A stretch of DNA of 64,000 nt from Lacibacter sp. H375 (GCF_037892425.1 NZ_JBBKTT010000001.1:4092001-4156000), one strand, 5' to 3'. Counted from the first letter of the stretch, positions 52,903-62,810 are shown. Notes: generated by a model not told the origin, from the sequence alone. Numbers and translations are program-made.

Positions 52903-54945
52903 ATGAAAGCCTTTGTTTTCATTTTCTCTTTTAACCTTATCCTTTCCTTACAAATTTCCGCACAAACCTGTCTAAGCGGCAACTGCAGCTCCGGCTTTGG
53001 CAAATTCAAATACGAGAACGGCGATATTTATGAAGGTGAGTTTTATGATGACAAACGTGAAGGCTTTGGTGTGTACACCTGGAAAACCGGCGAAAAATTT
53101 ATTGGTGAGAGTCTTGCCAACACGTTCAGTGGATTTGGGGTTATGGAGTTTAAAGATGGTACTAAATACATCGGCGATTTTAAAAATGGTGAGTTTGATG
53201 GTGAAGGTGAGAAAACATTAACCAGCGGTACAAAACAAACCGGCATCTTCGAAAAAGGAAAATATCTCGGCAAAATATCATACTACGGAAAAGCAGTCGG
53301 CACCACAGGTTGCCTGAATGGTGATTGTGAAGCTGGTTATGGGATGAAATACTATAGCGGTAACGACCGCTATTTTGGCTATTTTAAAAACGGTAAGCGT
53401 GATGGTTATGGCGCTTATTACTGGGATGATGGCACCCGTTGGGTTGGCCAATTTGAACAAAATCTGTTAACAGGTTATGGCACCTATTTCTTTATCACCG
53501 GCGAAAAGTATGTAGGTTATTTTATTGACAGCAAGCGGAACGGCTGGGGTATTAATTACGACCCAAATACAGGTGTAAAGAAAATTGGTTTTTGGAGTGA
53601 TAACAATCTGATCACACCAAAATCATCATTGGTAAAAACAGGCGGTGCTACAGGTTGCATCAGTGGCGATTGTAAAAATGGCTATGGTAAATACGTTTAC
53701 AACAACGGCTACTACGAAGGTTATTTTAAAAATGGCTACCGCAATGGTCAAGGCAAATACTACTTTGATATAGGCGATTTCTATTCAGGAAATTTTGATG
53801 ACAATAAATTTAACGGCAAGGGCACTTATTACTACACAAATGGTGAACGATATACCGGCGAATGGAAAGATCAGCGTACACATGGAAAAGGTGAGCTCGT
53901 TCAGTTTGATGGTACATTGAAGATCGGTTATTGGAAAGAAGGTACTTACCAGGATAAAACCACGCCACCACCCGGCTACGATGCATGGGTGCGAAACAAT
54001 TACCAAATTGGCACAGGCTCCGGAACAATTGCTTCAAACAACAATACGCCAACAAATACAAACAATAACAAACCTGTTGTTACAAACCCAACCAATACAA
54101 AACCTAATACTAGCGGAAACACAACTACCGGAACAAATAAACCGAGTGGCAACAATACAAATCCGACCAATAACAACAAGCCAAATAATAATACCCCTAA
54201 CAACAATGTTGTTACCACAGGTTCAAATACCAGTGGTTTAGTTACCACGAACTTCAAAAAGAAAATGGCTCTTATTATTGGTAACCAATCTTATCAATAC
54301 ACTACCGCACTGAAAAACCCGAAGAACGATGCCCGTTCAATGGCACAAGTGTTACGTTCATGCGGATTTGAAGTGATTGAAGTAATTGACGGTAGTGCAT
54401 CCCAAATGAAAACAGCCATCCGTGATTTTGGTGCAAAGATCATAGGGGCAGATGTGGCATTGTTTTATTACTCCGGACATGGCATGCAGGTTGATAACTT
54501 TAACTATATCATCCCAGTCGATTTCAGGTTGCAGACAAAAGCCGATATCAAAGAAGATTGTCCCAACATTAACTGGGTGTTGAACAGGATGGAAAATGCA
54601 GCAACAAAATTGAATATTGTTATTCTTGATGCCTGCCGCAACAATCCATTTGATCGTGGTTCGTTTGGTGAAGATGATGCAAATGAAGGATTAGCTTCTA
54701 TTACTCCACCCGACAATACGGTGATTTCTTTTGCAACAGATCCTGGTTCCGTTGCAAGTGATGGCGTTGCCGGCACCAATGGATTGTACACAGGCTCGTT
54801 GATCAAATACATTGCATCACCCAACATGCAACTGGAGAATGTGTTTAAATTAACCGGTCGTGAAGTGAGAGAAAAATCAAGCGGTAAACAAAAACCCTGG
54901 CTCAATACAAACTTCTACGACATTTTCTATTTTAAAATGCAGTAA
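52903..54945 (+). CDS. MORN-repeat protein with C-terminal caspase-like protease domain
   Basis: 680 residues, exported (signal peptide to about 21). Residues ~24-360 hold many MORN repeats (YENGDIYEGEFYDDKREGFG type), in three groups each opened by C-x2-G-x-C (CLSGNC, CLNGDC, CISGDC). Then comes an Asn/Thr/Pro/Gly low-complexity linker (~375-445), then a caspase/metacaspase-like peptidase C14 domain from about 450 (MALIIGNQSYQYTTALKNPKNDA) with catalytic His526 in YYSGHGMQ and Cys578 in LDACRNNPF. MORN repeats usually bind membranes or partners. Substrate unknown. Confidence 0.9.
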   Translation: MKAFVFIFSFNLILSLQISAQTCLSGNCSSGFGKFKYENGDIYEGEFYDDKREGFGVYTWKTGEKFIGESLANTFSGFGVMEFKDGTKYIGDFKNGEFDGEGEKTLTSGTKQTGIFEKGKYLGKISYYGKAVGTTGCLNGDCEAGYGMKYYSGNDRYFGYFKNGKRDGYGAYYWDDGTRWVGQFEQNLLTGYGTYFFITGEKYVGYFIDSKRNGWGINYDPNTGVKKIGFWSDNNLITPKSSLVKTGGATGCISGDCKNGYGKYVYNNGYYEGYFKNGYRNGQGKYYFDIGDFYSGNFDDNKFNGKGTYYYTNGERYTGEWKDQRTHGKGELVQFDGTLKIGYWKEGTYQDKTTPPPGYDAWVRNNYQIGTGSGTIASNNNTPTNTNNNKPVVTNPTNTKPNTSGNTTTGTNKPSGNNTNPTNNNKPNNNTPNNNVVTTGSNTSGLVTTNFKKKMALIIGNQSYQYTTALKNPKNDARSMAQVLRSCGFEVIEVIDGSASQMKTAIRDFGAKIIGADVALFYYSGHGMQVDNFNYIIPVDFRLQTKADIKEDCPNINWVLNRMENAATKLNIVILDACRNNPFDRGSFGEDDANEGLASITPPDNTVISFATDPGSVASDGVAGTNGLYTGSLIKYIASPNMQLENVFKLTGREVREKSSGKQKPWLNTNFYDIFYFKMQ

Positions 54946-54966
54946 CTTTTTCGAAAGAATGTTTTC

Positions 54967-55551
54967 ATGAGTCAATCAACACTCGATGCAGATTACTGGA
55001 GTAACCGTTATCAGCAACAGCAAACGGGTTGGGATATTGGCTATGGCTCCACTCCTCTTGTTGAATACCTGCAATCATTAAAAGATAAAAGCATTTCCAT
55101 ACTCATCCCGGGCTGTGGAAATGCTTATGAAGCTGAGTGGTTGCTGCAACAAGGGTTTACCAATGTAACTGTGCTCGATATTTCACCTGTTCTTACCGCT
55201 GCATTAGAAGAAAGATTCAAAGGACAGCCCATCAAGATTATTACGGGTGACTTCTTTGAACACCAAGGACAGTATGATCTTATTCTTGAACAAACTTTCT
55301 TCTGCGCACTCGATCCTTCATTACGCAGCAAGTATGTAGAACATATGGGACAACTGCTGAAACCCGATGGTAAACTCGTTGGTGTTTTATTTAATAAGGA
55401 ATTTGAAGGTGGGCCTCCTTTTGGTGGCAGCAAAGAAGAATACGAACAGCTCTTCAACAAACATTTACTCATAAAAAAAATGGAGCTGTGTTACAACTCC
55501 ATTCCGCCACGTAAAGGCTCTGAATTATTTTTTAGTGCTGGTAAAGCTTAA
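54967..55551 (+). CDS. Thiopurine-methyltransferase-like SAM methyltransferase
   Basis: 194 residues in the TPMT family: YWSNRYQQQQTGWDIGYGSTPL at the N-terminus (the Trp-Asp patch), ILIPGCGNAYEAEWL (SAM motif I), VLDISPVLTAALEERF, EQTFFCALDP and the end LCYNSIPPRKGSELFF. Related enzymes methylate thiols, selenium or tellurium compounds, or halides; the substrate here is unknown. It starts 22 bases after the caspase gene, so they may be cotranscribed. The end overlaps the convergent desaturase by 20 bases. Confidence 0.88.
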   Translation: MSQSTLDADYWSNRYQQQQTGWDIGYGSTPLVEYLQSLKDKSISILIPGCGNAYEAEWLLQQGFTNVTVLDISPVLTAALEERFKGQPIKIITGDFFEHQGQYDLILEQTFFCALDPSLRSKYVEHMGQLLKPDGKLVGVLFNKEFEGGPPFGGSKEEYEQLFNKHLLIKKMELCYNSIPPRKGSELFFSAGKA

Positions 55552-56620
55552 CTTCTCCTCTACCCATTTCACGCAAATAAGCCACGTGTGATGCAATAGC
55601 CATACGCATCTTGGGATATTCAATATACTCCACATTAAACTCCTGGCAGGTTTGCTTAATGATGCGGCTGATAGCGGGATAATGTACATGCGAAATTTTT
55701 GGAAACAGGTGATGCTCCACCTGGAAATTCAATCCACCAACCAGCATAGAGATCAATTTATTTCTTGTAGCAAAGTTTGCTGTTGTTTTTAACTGGTGAA
55801 TAGCCCACTCATCCTGCAGGCGACCATCTTCTTCACTTGGCATCGGGAAATGTGTATGCTCAACTGTATGCGCCAACTGAAACACAATACTGATCACCAC
55901 ACCCGCAAACAATGTAGTTACAAGGAATCCAACTAACCAGGGAACAAATCCTGCAAAGTAAATTGGTATACCAACAAAAATGATCAGGTGAACTAATTTG
56001 AACGACCAGAAAACAACATGATCTTTCACTTCCATTTTCTTTAATGGCATGTTACCGATCTTTTGCTTAAAATATTTCTGATAGTCCATTACAAATATCC
56101 AAAGGATGTAAAGCAACGCATATAAGAACCAGAAATAGTAATGCTGGTATTTATGCAGCTTGTATTTTTTCTGTGTGCTGCTCATACGCAACCACGGCTG
56201 AATATCGATATCATCATCTACCCCATCAATATTGGTATAAGCATGATGAATTATGTTGTGTTTGAAATTCCACATAAAGCTGCTGCCACCTAACATGTTC
56301 AATGAAAACGCAGCCATCATATTTACAACCTTATTCGTGCTGAAACTTCCGTGTGCTCCATCGTGCATTACATTAAAACCAATTGCTGCGATCAATCCGC
56401 CTAACACAATTGACTCAGCTACACCAAGCCACCAAACCGGAGTAAAGAAAACCAGGTGAACATAAACAGCAATCAATGCAACACCAAAACCGATTGCTTT
56501 GAAATAGAGGCTGAAATTTCCTGTTGGCTTCTTTCGTTGTTCTTCGAAGTAAGAATTTACCCTTCTCTTTAGTTCTGTGTGGAAGGATTGTGCCTTAACG
56601 GCAAATTTAGGAGTGCTCAT
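55532..56620 (-). CDS. Membrane fatty acid desaturase
   Basis: 362 residues from ATG 56620, with several TM helices. Three His boxes: HDGAH (HxxxH), HNIIHHAYTN (HxxHH) and QVEHHLFP (QxxHH), so it belongs to the acyl-lipid/linoleoyl-CoA-type desaturases without a fused cytochrome b5 domain. It would set double bonds in membrane fatty acids, likely for fluidity. The N-terminal extension to 56719 is not needed. It overlaps the convergent methyltransferase by 20 bases. Confidence 0.92.
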   Translation of the reverse strand: MSTPKFAVKAQSFHTELKRRVNSYFEEQRKKPTGNFSLYFKAIGFGVALIAVYVHLVFFTPVWWLGVAESIVLGGLIAAIGFNVMHDGAHGSFSTNKVVNMMAAFSLNMLGGSSFMWNFKHNIIHHAYTNIDGVDDDIDIQPWLRMSSTQKKYKLHKYQHYYFWFLYALLYILWIFVMDYQKYFKQKIGNMPLKKMEVKDHVVFWSFKLVHLIIFVGIPIYFAGFVPWLVGFLVTTLFAGVVISIVFQLAHTVEHTHFPMPSEEDGRLQDEWAIHQLKTTANFATRNKLISMLVGGLNFQVEHHLFPKISHVHYPAISRIIKQTCQEFNVEYIEYPKMRMAIASHVAYLREMGRGEVKLYQH

Positions 56621-56722
56621 TGTACAAAAAAATAATTGCACGAAGGTAACGATTCTCGTCCTTTTAACCTCTAAACTGTTGAAGAATGACAGAGGATTAA
56701 CAGTAACATCTACAAACAAGCA

Positions 56723-57457
56723 TTAGGTGCTCACTTGAATTAATGCATCGAACGTGTTGATACCTATGCGTTTCTCTGTAATAAACCCTTCGCCGTACTC
56801 CACACCAATGCGTTTACCAAACATCTTATGGCGGCTGATGATTGTTTCAAAATAAGCTGGTGTGGATATATATGTCTGTGGTTCATCATTACCGGGATTG
56901 GGATTGTGAAACTGTGTGCCGTATGCTTTGATGCTTTCTACTTTACGATCGAACACCGAACTGATATCAAATATAAAATCAGGTTCTGCATAACGATCCT
57001 GGATATAATGAAACACATACTTTGGTCGCCACGCCTGTTGTGCTTCACCATTAATGCTGGTTTCTATTTTGCGAAGACCAGATAAAAAACTTGCATCAGA
57101 CACCAGTTTTGATGAACGGCCATGATCCGGATGACGATCGACCAATGCATTACAAATAACAATTTCCGGTTGGTATTGACGTATCTTTTGAATGATCTGC
57201 AGTTGATGTTCTTCATTGTTCTGAAAAAAACCATCACGCATACCTAAGTTCTCTCTTACATGCACACCCATGATCTTTGCTGCAACAGCTGCTTCTTCTT
57301 TTCTTGTTTCGGCTGTACCTCTTGTACCAAGCTCACCACGTGTAAGATCGATCACACCAACTTTTTTCCCGTTGTTGATTTCTACCATTAATGTTCCGGC
57401 GCAACTCAATTCAACATCATCGGGGTGAACACCAAATGCGAGTATATCTAATTTCAT
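56723..57457 (-). CDS. bshB1: Bacillithiol biosynthesis deacetylase, BshB1 type
   Basis: 244 residues; zinc LmbE-like N-deacetylase that frees glucosamine-malate in bacillithiol synthesis. Motifs: AFGVHPDDVELSCAGT (metal His/Asp/Asp), LTRGELGTRG, RDGFFQNN and RHPDHGRSS (metal His pair). Length and order fit BshB1 of Bacteroidota and Firmicutes. No bshA or bshC is in the window. It is on the same strand as the desaturase, 102 bases upstream. Confidence 0.9.
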   Translation of the reverse strand: MKLDILAFGVHPDDVELSCAGTLMVEINNGKKVGVIDLTRGELGTRGTAETRKEEAAVAAKIMGVHVRENLGMRDGFFQNNEEHQLQIIQKIRQYQPEIVICNALVDRHPDHGRSSKLVSDASFLSGLRKIETSINGEAQQAWRPKYVFHYIQDRYAEPDFIFDISSVFDRKVESIKAYGTQFHNPNPGNDEPQTYISTPAYFETIISRHKMFGKRIGVEYGEGFITEKRIGINTFDALIQVST

Positions 57458-57552
57458 CTAATAAAATTTTGGACTGTGAAAGTAGCAAATAAGCAGACAC
57501 ATACAAGAAGATGGAATCCAGTTAACAATCTATTATGTGGAAAACAATAAAG

Positions 57553-58272
57553 TTACCTGCCTGCTGAAGCCCTAACAGTAGTTGTAGTATAACCCGGCGC
57601 ACCATAATACATCCGGTCAATTTCAAGCACAATATCTTCGATCTGTTTATCGAATTTATCATCGGTTGGGTTCCAGCCCTGCTTTAAACTTGTGCCTGCA
57701 AAGAACATCAGCGTTTGATAAAAACCTGCTGTAAAACCGCCTTTCATTTCATGGACAATTTCATAACAGTTATTACCTGTCTGGCGGTTGATCAGTTTCA
57801 TCAACACCTTGCCCTGGTAAATAGAAAGATCAGTTACTTTATCGGTGAAGCTTGAACGCAATTCTTTTTCCCTTGACTTGATGTATTTCTTGCGTTCAGA
57901 TTTACCGCTGATATTTTCAAGATGTTTGTTTACATCATTCATCACCACACCTGCTGAACGTGCATAAGGATAAGTGAGATAAACAGCATTTCTTAACCTC
58001 GTCCAGTTGGCCCAATACTTTGCTGCATCCTTTGGATTACCACCCCATACCAATACTTCACCTATTTCCCTGCCACCAATGATCTCGCCATTAATCAACA
58101 TGGCTTTCACATAAATGGTATCGTTTACACCGTATTCTGTTTTAATAACCTGTTTGGGAGAAGTTGAATCGGGATGTGGAGGTAAAACCTCCTGCGCATA
58201 AAGAGAACTGTTGCTTAACAGGAAGCATAAAAGGAGTACAGATAAACATGATATACACTTGCAGCTCTTCAT
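57553..58272 (-). CDS. DUF4294 protein, exported
   Basis: 239 residues from ATG 58272 (the frame could begin at a TTG 6 bases earlier). Signal peptide to about 27 (NSSLYAQ). Body: YGVNDTIYVKAMLINGEIIGGREIGEVLV, then AKYWANWTRLRNAVYLTYPYARSAG, DVNKHLENI, SIYQGKVLMKLINRQTGNNCYEIV and GGFTAGFYQTLMFFAGTSLKQGW (read in parts). This fits DUF4294, a conserved Bacteroidota family of unknown function, probably periplasmic. Confidence 0.85.
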   Translation of the reverse strand: MKSCKCISCLSVLLLCFLLSNSSLYAQEVLPPHPDSTSPKQVIKTEYGVNDTIYVKAMLINGEIIGGREIGEVLVWGGNPKDAAKYWANWTRLRNAVYLTYPYARSAGVVMNDVNKHLENISGKSERKKYIKSREKELRSSFTDKVTDLSIYQGKVLMKLINRQTGNNCYEIVHEMKGGFTAGFYQTLMFFAGTSLKQGWNPTDDKFDKQIEDIVLEIDRMYYGAPGYTTTTVRASAGR

Positions 58273-58433
58273 CGACAATGTAAATTAAGCATTCTACCTT
58301 GTTAATACAACAGACAGGAAGAATGTAACCGATGCTGCCTTGTGAAGATTTTCTTAATTTATTGTCACGGAAACACAGAATAAATCGGCAAAAATCGTTT
58401 CAATCTGCCTCATCTTCTTTATCAGCGACTCTA

Positions 58434-60902
58434 TTAAACAGATTTCAACTCGGCCTTCCTGTTTTTCTGAATATGATTCCAGCTTGCCAGCAAAAAGCCA
58501 AAGGTCATTAGTAAAATACCAAACCACAATACATTTATCGCCGGAAACTGGTAAGCTTTTAGTGTTACATATTGCAATACTGCGTTACTTTCCTTCACCC
58601 CAAGTTTAATACCATCAGCTTCAGCTCCGCTGAATGCCAATACCAGGCTTTGCGAAATAACTGTATCAGCCACGGGCATAATATTGTTACCACGCAGGAT
58701 CAACAATGGTTCGGCGCTGTAACGGCTGCTGTCTTTTGCATAAACTGTAATTGATGCAGCAAAAACTGAATCAGATGATTCGTAAGGAATATTCTTGCGC
58801 TTAATATCACGACCAACATTATCCAACACTAAAAATCCTTGTGAATAAAAGACAGTATCACCCGGCTTAATCTTATGTTCTTTAAACGAAGATGTGTCTT
58901 TATTTTTATCAGGGTTGGGCAATGAAGTGATGTAGGTAAACACATCTTTATGCAGATAATGTTTGCTATCAGGATTTGCCATGATGCCTTCGTTGCCTTT
59001 GAAGTTTACGAATGCATCAGGATACAACGTAAATCCTTCCTCAGAATTCTTATACTTGAAATGAATTTTGAAATACTGCTTGGGATCTGATGGATGCGTT
59101 GAATCGCCGAGATAAGTGACCATGTACTTACCCATATCTGTTGCTATCCCTTTTACAAGTGTTAAATTCTCAGCAGGGTTCTCTTTACTCTCTTCGCCAA
59201 AATTCACCATAATACCACTTGTGTTCCAGCTGATCACCTCTTTCTTTGAAGAAGAGATAAGTATACCCAGCAAGGTCAATCCAAAACCAACGTGTGCAAT
59301 GGATGCACCGGCCTTGATCATCTTTCCTTTAATACCGGTAAAGATGTACATGGCGTTTGCAATCACTCCAAACACAGCTGCAAATATGCTGAAATGAATC
59401 ACAGTGAGATAACCGATACCGTATTTGTTATAATTAATGTCGCCAAAAATGCTGATGCTTAACGAAGCGATCAAAGCAATTAATGCCGGTAGCCAGATTG
59501 ATTTGATAAATGCGGGTCCGGGTGTTTGTTTATATTTTAAATACTGGCTGATAGCAGTAAGAATCGCAATGACAAAGGAGAAAAGGATAAGTACTTTGTT
59601 GTATGAATATTCAATATCCTGTGCAGGCGCATACTTGGTGCCAAATATTTTATTGAATACAGGTAATGAAGTTTTACCAATAATATAAAGTGCGGAGATG
59701 AAGAACAACAATGAACCAACAAACAACCAGAACTCTCGTGAGCTGAAGGCTTCTTCTTTATAAACTGTCGGAATTTGCTTATAGCGAATAGCAAACAAAG
59801 CCAATGATGGAATAACAAAGATTAAAAGGAAGGTGAGCAATTGAGCATTCATTCCAAGATCAGTAAAAGCATGCACACTCGTATCACCCAAGATTCCGCT
59901 ACGGGTTAAGAAGGTGGAATAGATGATGAACAGGAACTGAAGTATAAAGAATAAGAAAGTAGCTCGTAAAGAATGACCGGTGTGCTTATAAGCGATCAGC
60001 GTATGAATACCACAAATGGCGATTAACCAAGGCACCAGCGATGCGTTCTCTACAGGATCCCATGCCCAGTAACCACCAAAGGTTAAACTTTCATAAGCCC
60101 ATGCAGCCCCCATCATAATTCCCAAACCGAGAATACCGGCGCTGAAGATTGCCCAAGGACGGGCGGGTAACACCCAGCCGCCAAAATCTTTCTTCCAGAG
60201 TCCGGCAATGGCAAAGGCAAACGGCACGATAGTACTCGCAAAACCCAGGAAGAGAACCGGCGGGTGAATGGTCATCCAGTAGTTCTGCAACAATGGATTC
60301 AATCCATTTCCATCACGGATAAAGCTCAGGTAGTCGCTACGCAAATGACCTTCTGAATCAAAACCAATCGGGAATTGCTCAGGGCTTAACATGCCTTGGT
60401 CACGCATCAACACAAATGGATTACTACCTAGTTTAAAATCGAAGAAGTAAATACCTATCACCATGGTTGCCAATGCAAATTGCATGAAACTAATGGTGAC
60501 CATTACAGGTGCTTCCCATTTCTTTTCACGCAACATGATAATACCACCTAACACACAATGCCAGAAACTCCAAAGCAGGAAGCTACCCTCCTGTCCTTCC
60601 CAAAAACAGGCAAGAATGTATTGCATAGGCAGTTGGTAATTGCTGTGCTGCCAGGCATATTTATATTCGAAACGATGATTGGAAATAATGAAATAGAGTA
60701 CTGCAAAAATGCCGATGATGGCGATGATCTCGGCAATAAACGACACACGAGCAATCCGTTTCCAACTTTGCTGTACAGACGGTATTTGTGATTGTGTTGC
60801 TTTGAAGTAAGCAACGGTTGCCAGTAACGAGGCGACGAATGAAAGAATAGCTAAAAAATTTCCGATCTGTCCGGGCAATAACTGTTCACCTATAAATGGC
60901 AT
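58434..60902 (-). CDS. ccmF: Cytochrome c biogenesis protein CcmF-type (heme handling)
   Basis: 822 residues, many TM helices. It carries the tryptophan-rich heme-binding motif TFGGYWAWDPVENASLVPWL (WWD-like) and the nearby His (GNGLNPLLQNYWMTIHPPVLF). These are hallmarks of CcmF and its CcsA relatives, which hold heme and pass it to apocytochrome c. Long soluble loops near 590-700 and 730-790 are periplasmic. It follows ccmE on the same strand, 56 bases away, so the two form an operon. CcmC and the rest are not in the window. Confidence 0.93.
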   Translation of the reverse strand: MPFIGEQLLPGQIGNFLAILSFVASLLATVAYFKATQSQIPSVQQSWKRIARVSFIAEIIAIIGIFAVLYFIISNHRFEYKYAWQHSNYQLPMQYILACFWEGQEGSFLLWSFWHCVLGGIIMLREKKWEAPVMVTISFMQFALATMVIGIYFFDFKLGSNPFVLMRDQGMLSPEQFPIGFDSEGHLRSDYLSFIRDGNGLNPLLQNYWMTIHPPVLFLGFASTIVPFAFAIAGLWKKDFGGWVLPARPWAIFSAGILGLGIMMGAAWAYESLTFGGYWAWDPVENASLVPWLIAICGIHTLIAYKHTGHSLRATFLFFILQFLFIIYSTFLTRSGILGDTSVHAFTDLGMNAQLLTFLLIFVIPSLALFAIRYKQIPTVYKEEAFSSREFWLFVGSLLFFISALYIIGKTSLPVFNKIFGTKYAPAQDIEYSYNKVLILFSFVIAILTAISQYLKYKQTPGPAFIKSIWLPALIALIASLSISIFGDINYNKYGIGYLTVIHFSIFAAVFGVIANAMYIFTGIKGKMIKAGASIAHVGFGLTLLGILISSSKKEVISWNTSGIMVNFGEESKENPAENLTLVKGIATDMGKYMVTYLGDSTHPSDPKQYFKIHFKYKNSEEGFTLYPDAFVNFKGNEGIMANPDSKHYLHKDVFTYITSLPNPDKNKDTSSFKEHKIKPGDTVFYSQGFLVLDNVGRDIKRKNIPYESSDSVFAASITVYAKDSSRYSAEPLLILRGNNIMPVADTVISQSLVLAFSGAEADGIKLGVKESNAVLQYVTLKAYQFPAINVLWFGILLMTFGFLLASWNHIQKNRKAELKSV

Positions 60903-60958
60903 GGTTCGGTAATTGGTTCAAAAAAACTATTTCGCAACGTGGGTTAACTCAATATTTA

Positions 60959-61366
60959 TCATTTAGCAACTGTACTGATCTTTGTTTTTTCGTCTTTGTA
61001 CTTGCTGGGGCATTTAATAAGAATATCATCACACAAAAAAGCACTGTCTGTCATCTTTCCTTTCAGCACCATACGTTCGCTACGTTCCATATCTGTTGGA
61101 GGCTTTCCCTTCATGTAAACAACTTTGGTAGATCCTCCTAAAGAATCAACCACATGAAAGGCCAGGTAATTCGGATTTTTAAATGCATCGTATTCGATCT
61201 CTTTGCCATTTGCAGTATCAAGCTTGGCGATCAGGTGCAAAAACTTACCCGGCTTGGCTTTTGCTGAATCAATGGTATCGTAGGTTGAAAGGTCACCCAT
61301 GCTGCTGATAAGTATGCCAATCGCAACGGCAATAACGATTAAGATCAGGATATGTGAGGTCTTCAT
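60959..61366 (-). CDS. ccmE: Cytochrome c maturation heme chaperone CcmE, Cys variant
   Basis: 135 residues: one N-terminal TM helix (5-22), then the OB-fold periplasmic domain. The covalent heme site is not the H-x3-Y of E. coli CcmE but C119-P-S-K-Y123 (CxxxY), as known for archaeal and some Desulfovibrio proteins. Identity rests on the fold pattern (GKFLHLIAKL, KVVYMKGKPPTDMERSERMVLKG) and linkage to ccmF. It should take heme from CcmC/CcmF-type partners at the outer face of the membrane. Confidence 0.85.
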   Translation of the reverse strand: MKTSHILILIVIAVAIGILISSMGDLSTYDTIDSAKAKPGKFLHLIAKLDTANGKEIEYDAFKNPNYLAFHVVDSLGGSTKVVYMKGKPPTDMERSERMVLKGKMTDSAFLCDDILIKCPSKYKDEKTKISTVAK

Positions 61367-61389
61367 TCGATGCTTTTTTATTGCAGCCG

Positions 61390-61397
61390 CAAAGTTA
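61390..61397 (-). promoter_or_regulatory. Bacteroidota -7 promoter box (TAACTTTG) for ccmE-ccmF
   Basis: Exact TAnnTTTG on the minus strand, 23 bases before the ccmE ATG at 61366. Confidence 0.65.
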
Positions 61398-61614
61398 GAC
61401 CAAAAACAAGTCGCTTTTTGTGATGTTAAACATAAAACACAGATAATTGGATAGATGGCATAATTCCTTGTAACAACTGTTGAGACAAGTGAGCGAACTG
61501 CAATTATGTTTCCGATTTGCCTTTCCCAACAATTACTTCAACCACCTTCTTTTACAACTTTCTTCATTGTGCAAAACTTTCCATGCAACTCTTTCAGGTT
61601 GTGATAATGTCTAT

Positions 61615-61622
61615 TACCTTTG
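61615..61622 (+). promoter_or_regulatory. Bacteroidota -7 promoter box (TACCTTTG)
   Basis: Exact TAnnTTTG, 25 bases before ATG 61648. An open frame upstream of the box back to 61480 is therefore not part of the gene. Confidence 0.65.
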
Positions 61623-61647
61623 CGAAGTTTTTCCAAATTGTAACCAC

Positions 61648-62694
61648 ATGGCCGATCTATCGGGGTTTGACCCCAACAGCGCAGGTAACCCCAACAATAA
61701 TATTTTCGGGCTCCCATTTTCAGAAGAAGATGCCGATTTGATCATACTGCCCGTTCCCTGGGAAGTAACGGTAAGCTACAAAGCAGGTACAGCCCGTGCT
61801 CCTGAACATATTTTCCGTGCAAGTTTGCAGGTTGATCTGCTCGACAATGACACCAATGATGCCTGGAGAAGAGGTATCTACATGCGTGATGTTGACCGCA
61901 CAATCCTCCTTAAAAGCGATTATCTCCGTAAAGAAGCAGAACTCTACATTAACTATATATCACAAGGTGAAAATGTGAACGATAACAAGTTCATGTGCAA
62001 AACGCTAAAAGAGGTAAACGCCGGCAGCGTATTTCTTAACAACTGGGTGTATGAGCAAACAAAAGCCTTGCTTGATAAAGGTAAGCTTGTTGCATTGCTC
62101 GGAGGCGATCATAGCACTCCGCTTGGTTACTACAAAGCAATTGCTGAAAAGTATGGCGATTTTGGTATTCTGCAGATCGATGCGCATTTTGACCTGCGTG
62201 AATCATACGAAGGTTTCGTTTACTCACACGCCTCGATCATGTACAATGCGTTGAAAGAAATACCACAGATCAAGAAATTAGTACAGGTTGGCGTTCGTGA
62301 TTTTGGAGATAACGAGTGGAAGATTGTTTGCGAAAGCAACTCCCGCATCGTTCCTTATTTCGACAGAGACTTAAAAGAACGTATGTATGAAGGGCAAACC
62401 TGGAAACAGGTGGTTGATGATATAATTGAACATTTGCCGGCCAAAGTATACATCAGTTTTGATGCCGACGGGCTTGATCCAAAACTTTGCCCACACACCG
62501 GCACACCGGTTATGGGTGGACTTGAAACAGAACAGGCTTTCTATTTATTCCGCAAAATCATTAGCAGTGGGCGAAAGCTGATTGGCTTCGATTTGAATGA
62601 AGTGGGTATAAGCAGCAATGAGTGGGATGAGAACGTAGGTGCAAGAGTGCTTTACAAACTCAGCAACATGCTGTTGGCTTGTAATCCAAACTAA
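61648..62694 (+). CDS. Arginase/agmatinase/formimidoylglutamase-family enzyme
   Basis: 348 residues from ATG 61648. Binuclear Mn ureohydrolase: GGDHSTPLG (metal His), IDAHFDLRESY (D-A-H-x-D) and SFDADGLDP (S-x-D-x-D-x-x-D-P), all ligands kept. Family members hydrolyse arginine, agmatine or formimidoylglutamate; the long N-terminal half (YINYISQGENVNDNKFMCK) and PVMGGLETEQAFYLFRKI are not decisive. The gene stands alone between its promoter and a terminator, so no neighbour names the substrate. Confidence 0.92.
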   Translation: MADLSGFDPNSAGNPNNNIFGLPFSEEDADLIILPVPWEVTVSYKAGTARAPEHIFRASLQVDLLDNDTNDAWRRGIYMRDVDRTILLKSDYLRKEAELYINYISQGENVNDNKFMCKTLKEVNAGSVFLNNWVYEQTKALLDKGKLVALLGGDHSTPLGYYKAIAEKYGDFGILQIDAHFDLRESYEGFVYSHASIMYNALKEIPQIKKLVQVGVRDFGDNEWKIVCESNSRIVPYFDRDLKERMYEGQTWKQVVDDIIEHLPAKVYISFDADGLDPKLCPHTGTPVMGGLETEQAFYLFRKIISSGRKLIGFDLNEVGISSNEWDENVGARVLYKLSNMLLACNPN

Positions 62695-62715
62695 ACATAC
62701 AACTGTATATCAATG

Positions 62716-62740
62716 AGAGGTTCATTTTTAATGGGCCTCT
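62716..62740 (+). terminator. Terminator of the arginase-family gene
   Basis: AGAGGTTCATT (62716-62726) pairs with AATGGGCCTCT (62730-62740), using two G-U pairs and a three-base loop, then a run of T. Confidence 0.8.
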
Positions 62741-62810
62741 TTTTTATGCTAACAGGCGTAAGGAAATATCTTTGAGCTTGTTTGAGATGTTCTTAAAAAA
62801 AGAAAGCCAA

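Noticed and set aside
61480-61647. N-terminal extension of the arginase-family protein
   Set aside because: It lies upstream of the -7 box at 61615 and has no likeness to the family.
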